DNA of 64,000 bases from Psococerastis gibbosa (taxonomy: Eukaryota; Arthropoda; Insecta; Psocodea; Psocidae), in the NCBI GenBank assembly GCA_963971405.1, contig OZ020489.1:29972290-30036289 (forward strand). Direction: 5' to 3'. The position numbers were made by a program, and so were the translations under genes. Numbering within the stretch: position 1 is the first letter of the stretch; the number at the start of each line of letters is the position of its first letter. Shown here piece after piece: positions 59,901-64,000 of the stretch. A model generated the notes under the pieces. It was not told where the DNA came from. It did no database searches and worked only from the letters and a program-made list of their open reading frames with translations.

Positions 59901-62900
59901 TGGGAGTTAATAGTAATAAAAACTGGCTATTAACATTAAAATAACCAGTAAAAATAAAATAAAATAAAAATAAACATTATAAATTAATAACAAAAATAAA
60001 TGATTAAGCCTTGTTCAGCAGCCCTGTATGAGTCTTTTGTCTCAAATAAGCGCTGGCTTGGGGATGCGGCATGTATTATTCTGTAAGTTATTGTATTTTT
60101 GTAATATATGCTCCTTATCCAGGGAATACTGGACATGGAAAAGAATGAAGAAAGAATTAATGTTCATCCAACTGTTATTAAATATTTACCTTATGTAGTA
60201 TGAATGAAAGAGAAGCAGAACGTTGCCCGATGTAATTCATAGGCTGTTGTACAATAGTTACTAAATAAATAGAACCGGTCCGGGTTTACTCGAACATGCT
60301 TTCCAATTTATCAAGTAGTAGCTAGAGAAAATGAGTAATTTCAAGGTAAATAATTTTCTTGTAGTTAAATTTCCGATATTTCGGGGGGGGGGGGGGGGTT
60401 GTCCACCTGACGTCACTGGAGGTGAGGTAAATAAAATTCTAGATAGCTCAGACCAACAAATTACCACACAGCAATAATGGCAGTGCACGCAATGCATTTG
60501 ACCGTGAATATTCTATCATTTTTTCAAAAACATTTTTTTTTGCACAAAACCAAATAGTTTTTTGGGAAAGCAATCTGTCCGGTTTCGTTACTCAATTTAA
60601 CACCTAAAACATGCCTGAAGGTAGAAATCATCGATTGAAAGGTTTCACAGAAAAATTATTTTTTAGTCATTTTTCATTAAAATTTAGTAATTTTTATTTT
60701 TTTATCCCCAGAAGCAAACAATCAAGGGGCAAGCGACCCCCCGCATTTTGTCAACAATAATAACGACTGTAATATATGTGAATTTAAAAGAAATCGTTGT
60801 GGCCGTTTTGGATAAATAATTTTTTTAGACGTTTTTTTTTTGAGTTTTTTTGAAAATAACCCCCCCCCCCCAGAATTGAGATAGCCCCCCCCCCCCCAAA
60901 AAAATGGTCCCGAGGTATGATTTTTGTAAACCTATATGCCGAATTTCATAAAAATCGACTGAGTAGTTTGCCCGGAAATCGACGAACAGACAGACAGAGC
61001 GACAGACAGACATTTCGTAAAAACCACTTTTTTGGGTTCCTGGGACCTCAAAACGTGTAAATCCGTTGATATCTCGGAATCGAAAATTTCGACCATCCCA
61101 AAGCTTTCCTTATACTACGTATAAATTGGAAAGCAATAAAAATCTCGAATATTTATGCCTTCATTAGATCTTACATTTTACAATAGAGCAAGGTGCAGCA
61201 GCGTTCTTAACTACATCGTAAGGTACTCTGAAGTAGGTCTAACCTTGCAGCTACTTAACTTCGCCTGAGTCAACTTCTAAGTTTGTTGGTTATTAAAAGT
61301 CTATTGCCCGTAGCTATTCAAATATTCCGGAAGTGTTCTGTATCAATCGTACAAAACAGTACAGCAGCTTACAATATCTACTGTAGATTTGAGATTTGAT
61401 GAATTATTGTACTAGCCAATAGGAATTTAGATTGGACGATCATCTAACTATAATGGGTTAAGCAGGATATCAACACATAAGTTACATCAAATTCTCATGT
61501 CGTCGCTGATACTGTAAAATGTCGCATGTAAAAAAAGCTTACTTTTCAGGAGCAAAAAAAAAAAAAAACTGTCAAAGTTTGTCATATTTATTTATTATTT
61601 ATATTTATTTATTGACTCCTTCCTATTGGCTGTTGACAAGCGACCGTTTGCTACAAGGTCTATTCATTTATTTCGTCGCCATGGTGTGTTAACCTACAAA
61701 ACGCATACTTTTGGACATACGACATTTTGCAGTATCAGCGACGATATTTGCGACTTAGTTGTCGCCAAGTAACATGCGTTGGGTGATGACAGCCGGTAGA
61801 CGCGCATGCCTCATGTAACGAAAGTCAATGTAATGAATAATAATCCGCGCACGCATGATCTACAATTTGAACTAGTGTCAACAGCCCATGGCGGATCCAC
61901 GGGGTCATGATCCCCCCCCCCCCTAAATGAGTAAATTCATGGTAAATTCATAAGTTACCTAGTAAAAAAAATGAATGAAACTAAACTTTTCAACAACAAA
62001 AAATACCTTTTAAACTTATGACCCCCCCCCCCTAAATTTTCCGCTGGATCCGCCCTTGGTGAATAGAGACATTCAGGATAGAATATACAGCATATTGCGT
62101 TAAACTTACGTTAATATCTTCGAGATTGTCTTGCAGTTGCTGAATTTGGGCGTCTTTGGCAGCTAGCTGTGCCGCCAGCGACAGGGACCGCTCCGCTTCG
62201 TCTCGGGCATGTCTCAGAAGACTCCACCTCTCACGCTCCCTCTCTTCTCTCTCAGTTGACAGCCGCTGAAGGGATGATTCGTTTTCCCTCATCCGCTGTC
62301 GAAAATGACACGGGTAGTTAATGAGTTAACGAATGCTGTGTGTTGAGGTGTCACGTGAAAAGGGTTTGTTTGTTTTCCAACGCCTGCTTTCACATTTCTG
62401 CTTTAAGCAGCCCTGTTTCGATAATTGTGGCCAATTGGTGTTAGAAAGCGGCAAAATGTCTAGACATTTTTTTTCTGAGGGATAAATGATTTCCACACTT
62501 CTTAGGCTTTCCCCTAAAATTGTCTTTTATGAAATTAATGAAAACCTACTGTGTTATTTCAAACTAGTGCTGTGTTTGTTATGAATAAAAATGTGGTAGG
62601 TAACGGCACAATACAAATCCTTGTCTTCTAATATAATAAATAATAATAATAATAAATGTATTTTTTCCTTCTTACACAAGACGACAAAATAATAAATGTC
62701 ATACCCTGCCCCAAAATATCCCAAGGGATTGTGCCAGGGGAGGGAACATACCATACTACTTGTATATGTACAGTATATACTGTATAGGCTACTATACATG
62801 TACTATGTACTGTATGTATATACTATCGTCTACTGCTGGTGCAAATATTCTATTGAAACTACTGTACATAATACAGACATATGTAAATATATAATTATAC

Positions 62901-63887
62901 TGTATATAATATTCAATATTAACAATATTAATACAATAGCATTGTATCAGTTGGTTTGTTTAATAAAAGTAGGACATGCAGGCTGGTTACTAAATCTAAA
63001 TTTCCTGAACATCTGCTGTTGCCAACAAACTGTTGTATATTTCGTGGGTTTATACTTGATATTGGATTAAAAACAAGACACAGATTCAATCGCACTCTGT
63101 ATTGTTTTAATAATAATAAATAACTCTCACCTAAGGCGCCTACTCCACCTACGTCAATAGTGCATAGTAAATGTGGTATTGACGTGGTAGCAGACATTTT
63201 TCGACTGTCTTTAATGTCTGCTACCACGTCAATACCACATTTACTATGCACTATTGACGTATGTGGAATATGGGCCTTAATAGAATCACCATGGTAACGA
63301 GAATAGAATGGAACATTTGAAAAGGCGCAAATTCCACCGACCTCGTTTCAGATAGTTACCGTGATATTGACATTTTTAGACTGTCTTTAATGTCTGCTAC
63401 CACGTCAATATCACGGTAACTATAAAAAACGAGGTCGATGGAATTTTCGCCAAAGGTACTACAGTTTTTGATAATAATTAAAGCATCAACGTACTGTGCA
63501 TTGTGAATTAATCACATAACAACACTACGCACAATATTATTATACGTTGTTATGCCGAATATATGTATACACAGGTAGTGTGTTGTATATGTAATACTTA
63601 TTGTATACGGTAGAACACAACTATTGTCCAATAGGTAGTAAGGTACGAATTGTTGTGTATAATCCCTACCTGTTCATAATTACGAATGAAGTCCCGCAGT
63701 TCTTTCTCCTTATCATCTAATGTGCTGTATAATTGTTTCATTTGGCTTAACAAATCCAGTTTTTCGCTTTTTAACTTCTTCCTTTCCAATTTTAACCCGA
63801 TAATTGCTTCTTTTGCTTCTTCCAACTCTTCTTCCAATTCATTTATTCTGGATCGCGTCTCAGGACTATCATCTCCAGAAGGCGATT
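42820..63887 (-). CDS. KAZN: Kazrin, 15 exons, 774 residues visible; 5' end outside window
   Basis: In coding order the exons end at 63887, 62295, 59156, 58242, 57492, 56632, 56098, 55421, 54078, 51747, 50631, 49953, 48422, 43866 and 42937; all joints are in phase and total 775 codons with TGA. The N-part is coiled coil (SQMKQLYSTLDDKEKELRDF, then an Arg/Glu-rich heptad stretch). Next is a serine/glycine-rich linker and the conserved WGSISRVF motif, then three SAM domains: WRAPLVLAWLEIALGMPQY, SEWLPDLGLAQ through ARMLDHLSKKELEKYLG, and WTNQRFIKWARNIDL. Vertebrate kazrin is a scaffold that binds periplakin, ARVCF-catenin and endosomal proteins and acts at junctions, cytoskeleton and endosomes. 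The three-SAM array resembles liprins, but the coiled-coil and linker motifs favour kazrin. The C-tail after SAM3 is basic (TVRRNRRHRRAKSFGEIPIV). Confidence 0.93.
43346..43462. repeat. Imperfect hairpin in last kazrin intron
   Basis: CAAATGGGTTA at 43346 and TAACCCATTTG at 43452, plus AGATTTCTGAC and GTCAGAAATCT, pair with one arm 15 bases longer. Confidence 0.7.
43652..43866 (-). CDS. KAZN: Kazrin exon k14 (C-tail)
   Basis: Acceptor tatgtttctttag; ESLKGLDWKSVWREGVCK to VQCRY; donor AG|GTAAGT. Open in the required phase for 71 codons. An overlapping frame (SSDTEGWSSPCSPQQIPSS) is also open but has an upstream stop. Confidence 0.68.
44259..44468 (+). repeat. SINE-1, copy 4, near full length
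   Basis: GGACATGTAGCGTAGTGG head, GGTTCGAGTCCCACAC B box, body and (TTTA) tail; opposite in strand to kazrin. Confidence 0.85.
44469..46983. other. Kazrin intron DNA, no feature recognised
   Basis: Unusually AT-rich; T-run near 46705-46720. No exon or repeat pair seen. Confidence 0.35.
46984..47141. mobile_element. AT-rich MITE with 33-bp inverted repeats
   Basis: CACACAATATATTTGTTTAC at the left matches the complement of the right end with four mismatches over 33 bases. The centre is almost pure (TA). Confidence 0.75.
47222..47545 (+). repeat. Dispersed repeat family B, diverged copy
   Basis: ATAATAGTGGATTCTCAATC and CGGAGGTGACCAGGAC relate it to 23257-23545 and to the reverse copy at 21905-22120. 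Confidence 0.65.
48314..48422 (-). CDS. KAZN: Kazrin exon k13 (C-tail)
   Basis: Acceptor gtctgttgtcttcgctag; NNLKGSLGRYMTGTIRNLLS to SSSIR; donor CGA|GTAAGC. Confidence 0.75.
48423..49875. other. Kazrin intron DNA, no feature recognised
   Basis: No further exon in phase is seen. Confidence 0.35.
49876..49953 (-). CDS. KAZN: Kazrin exon k12, probable cassette exon
   Basis: Acceptor tttattttattttacag; YVIFCQMEEYQAEVARAV to HIQ; donor AG|GTGAAC. It is 78 nt with phase 2 on both sides, so it can be skipped without a frame change. Read through, the frame ends at TGA right after the donor, giving an alternative C-terminus. Confidence 0.6.
50487..50631 (-). CDS. KAZN: Kazrin exon k11 (SAM3 rest)
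   Basis: Acceptor tagcatttccag; DSGVHGALVVLEPSFNGD to LETLVLPA; donor CAG|GTGGGT. Confidence 0.93.
50783..51177. mobile_element. Fold-back element, GGCGC family, copy d (nested, 395 bp)
   Basis: Outer arms GGTGGGGATTCCACCGACC to GTGACGTGGTAGCAGACATT with complements at the right; inner element GGCGGGGTTTCCACCGACC in its loop. It lies in the intron between k10 and k11. Confidence 0.85.
51299..51580 (+). repeat. Dispersed repeat family B, copy 2
   Basis: Close match to 23257-23545 and again preceded by (TAG)n at 51280-51304. It ends about 44 bases from the kazrin k10 donor. Confidence 0.8.
51624..51747 (-). CDS. KAZN: Kazrin exon k10 (SAM3 first half)
   Basis: Acceptor gtaaactttcag; ALAVRRHQCESVDADPLV to LCEYSDNLK; donor G|GTATAG. 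Confidence 0.93.
52027..52410. mobile_element. Fold-back element, GGCGC family, copy e (nested, 384 bp)
   Basis: TTA on both sides (52024-52026 and 52411-52413). Outer arms GGTGCCCATTCCATTGACC and complement; core TGACGTGGTAGCAGACAT; inner element as in copies d and g. Confidence 0.88.
52464..52603. mobile_element. Fold-back element, GGCGC family, copy f (140 bp)
   Basis: TTA on both sides. Tips GGCGGCAATTCCACAGACC; arms through ATAATGCACGTGACATTGA; core TGGTAGCAGACATCATTAAT. Confidence 0.88.
52868..53490. repeat. Large inverted repeat with an inserted smaller one
   Basis: The left arm 52868-53000 is complementary to 53186-53222 and 53392-53490. The right arm is split by 53223-53391, itself bounded by TTCTCCTAATTTTGATA and TATCAAAATTAGGAGAA. 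Confidence 0.78.
53498..53881. mobile_element. Fold-back element, GGCGC family, copy g (nested, 384 bp)
   Basis: TTA on both sides (53495-53497 and 53882-53884). Nearly identical in layout to copy e. Confidence 0.88.
53920..54078 (-). CDS. KAZN: Kazrin exon k9 (SAM2 rest)
   Basis: Acceptor aaattattttcag; YAESFATNMVDARMLDHL to LRMMKYDRQ; donor CAG|GTGAGT. Fold-back copy g begins 38 bases into the next intron. Confidence 0.93.
54200..54395 (+). repeat. SINE-1, copy 5 (degraded)
   Basis: GGACTCTGACTTTCACC and the body TTATAGCC..CTCCGCTAGGTTGGCT with a TTTATTTATA tail. The B box is damaged. Confidence 0.7.
54858..54997. mobile_element. Fold-back element, GGCGC family, copy h (140 bp)
   Basis: TTA on both sides; arms GCGCCAATTCCACCAACG to AATGTAGTATTGACG; core TGACGTGGTAGCAGACAT and loop TTTTAGACTGTCTTTA. 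Very regular stem. Confidence 0.9.
55065..55214. mobile_element. hAT-like MITE with 8-bp target duplication
   Basis: CAGACCCGTAACCAGG and CCTGGTTACCCGCCTG are imperfect inverted repeats. Flanks TTGTCAGC and TTGCCAGC agree at 7 of 8 bases. It ends 18 bases from the k8 donor. Confidence 0.78.
55233..55421 (-). CDS. KAZN: Kazrin exon k8 (SAM1 end, SAM2 start)
   Basis: Acceptor aatatatttcag; VLLELSDLELECGLGITHP to SEWLPDLGLAQ; donor CAG|GTGGGT. A hAT-like MITE starts 18 bases into the following intron. Confidence 0.93.
55497..55596 (-). repeat. SINE-2, copy 3
   Basis: Read on the - strand: CGGGGCTTTTGATCCAACGG, GGTTCGAATC B box, then the CCAGTTTTTTCTATATTC tail; a (GAAA)n run follows. tRNA-like promoter, not a tRNA gene. 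Confidence 0.75.
55905..56098 (-). CDS. KAZN: Kazrin exon k7 (SAM1 first half)
   Basis: Acceptor gcttttcttgacag; SGENYRSWSPLTEEGYAE, then WRAPLVLAWLEIALGMPQY, ending CAENIKSGK; donor AAG|GTGGGT. Confidence 0.93.
56189..56345. repeat. Dispersed repeat, copy 2 (pair with 21468-21640)
   Basis: Same order of blocks as the first copy, including GATTAATCGCATACAAAC and GGCGTGTAAAGACTC. Confidence 0.8.
56481..56632 (-). CDS. KAZN: Kazrin exon k6 (conserved basic motif)
   Basis: Acceptor ttattatttcag; RSVEQLSSPMEEPRRK, then GGAWGSISRVFTRSRHRK, ending SSQE; donor G|GTACGC. The SISRVF-basic motif is typical of kazrin. Confidence 0.9.
56639..56935. repeat. Microsatellites (ATA)n, (TTTC)n and (TAA)n in kazrin intron
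   Basis: Short arrays at 56639-56660, 56662-56682 and 56901-56935. Confidence 0.8.
57402..57492 (-). CDS. KAZN: Kazrin exon k5 (linker)
   Basis: Acceptor ataattgtttacag; AVSTPKDCSPSLSPLNAA to NSTLS; donor CAG|GTAGGT. Confidence 0.82.
58138..58242 (-). CDS. KAZN: Kazrin exon k4 (linker)
   Basis: Acceptor ttaatggttgcag; GTPTITADQQHQIHARLE to SHVYQ; donor G|GTGAGT. A symmetric 105-nt exon. Confidence 0.82.
58913..59156 (-). CDS. KAZN: Kazrin exon k3 (Ser/Gly-rich linker)
   Basis: Acceptor ccattattctcag; ARRQTGGGCLSDQESL to NLSDSTTD; donor G|GTACTT is weak but gives the right phase. G+C-rich for this window. Confidence 0.82.
59157..60296. other. Kazrin intron DNA
   Basis: No coding exon in phase; AT-rich with (TTA) runs near 59530 and 59650. 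Confidence 0.35.
60297..61135 (-). mobile_element. MITE, TGCTTTCC family, copy E (longest, 839 bp)
   Basis: TGCTTTCCAATTTAT and ATAAATTGGAAAGCA at the ends. It has all blocks seen in copies A, C and D, plus G/C runs at 60382, 60859 and 60885. The flanking end GAACCGGTCCGGGTTTACTC is shared with copy A. Confidence 0.82.
61136..61884. other. Kazrin intron DNA, no feature recognised
   Basis: No exon or clear repeat; A-run at 61554-61568. Confidence 0.35.
61885..62058. mobile_element. hAT-like MITE with two C-runs
   Basis: CCCATGGCGGATCCA and TGGATCCGCCCTTG are inverted. Flanks GTCAACAG and GTGAATAG agree at 6 of 8. C-runs followed by TAAA occur at both ends. It lies 51 bases from the k2 donor end. 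Confidence 0.7.
62110..62295 (-). CDS. KAZN: Kazrin exon k2 (coiled coil)
   Basis: Acceptor cattttcgacag; RMRENESSLQRLSTERE to QLQDNLEDIN; donor AAC|GTAAGT. Arg/Glu-rich heptads. Confidence 0.9.
62296..63134. other. Kazrin intron DNA
   Basis: AT-rich with TACTGTATA-type repeats near 62770-62920. No exon seen. Confidence 0.35.
63135..63276. mobile_element. Fold-back element, GGCGC family, copy i (142 bp)
   Basis: Tips GGCGCCTACTCCACCTACG; arms through CATAGTAAATGTGGTATTG; core TGACGTGGTAGCAGACAT with loop TTTTCGACTGTCTTTA. Flanks TAA and TTA. Confidence 0.88.
63324..63451. mobile_element. Fold-back element, GGCGC family, copy j (128 bp, one-sided core)
   Basis: AAA on both sides. Tips GGCGCAAATTCCACCGACC; arms TAGTTACCGTGATATTGAC. 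The right core AATGTCTGCTACCACGTCA is intact, the left core lacks 12 bases. Confidence 0.85.
63670..63887 (-). CDS. KAZN: Kazrin exon k1 (coiled coil)
   Basis: Acceptor ttatattctag; two leading bases complete an upstream codon; SPSGDDSPETRSRINELEEE to FIRNYEQ; donor CAG|GTAGGG. Confidence 0.9.
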
Positions 63888-64000
63888 CTAGAATATAAAT
63901 ATTGTAACAAATAGTGGTATATATACCTTCCCTACAGCTCCTTTTTATCGGTACAGTAGCACAGTCGACCCTTGTATACGGTTAAGGACTAAGTATAACT

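Overview
This window is AT-rich nuclear DNA from an animal: spliced genes with GT-AG introns, very few coding bases and a heavy load of small DNA transposons and SINEs. The encoded kazrin and myosin ID proteins fit an invertebrate, most likely an arthropod; I cannot name the species. There is nothing prokaryotic here.

Three protein-coding genes are supported. (1) Left edge, + strand: the last two coding exons (320-471, 1748-1943) of an unconventional class I myosin of the MYO1D type, entering from outside the window. (2) 23005-37488, + strand: a complete seven-exon, 615-residue kelch beta-propeller protein. A CpG-rich TATA-containing stretch with a good donor at 6261 is its likely promoter and non-coding first exon. 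(3) 42820-63887, - strand: 15 exons (774 residues) of kazrin, including part of the coiled coil, the serine-rich linker, three SAM domains and the C-terminus; its 5' end lies beyond the window. Genes 2 and 3 converge, with about 4.7 kb between their poly(A) signals. Every exon joint was checked for phase, and both multi-exon frames sum to whole codons.

The rest is mobile DNA. The best element is a complete hAT transposon (9794-13621) with matching terminal inverted repeats, a perfect 8-bp target duplication and an uninterrupted two-exon transposase of 848 residues. Around it are hAT-like MITEs carrying G/C homopolymer runs, a MITE family ending TGCTTTCCAATTTAT, two tRNA-derived SINE families, other dispersed repeats and many self-complementary elements.

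The most unusual structure is a family of at least ten fold-back elements. They share short tips (GGCGC..ATTCCAC) and a central core (TGACGTGGTAGCAGACAT), but the arms between differ from copy to copy while staying complementary within each copy. Seven of the ten lie in kazrin introns. They are nested inside one another in places and make one 2.2-kb kazrin intron largely of inverted repeats, so the kazrin pre-mRNA should contain many long hairpins.
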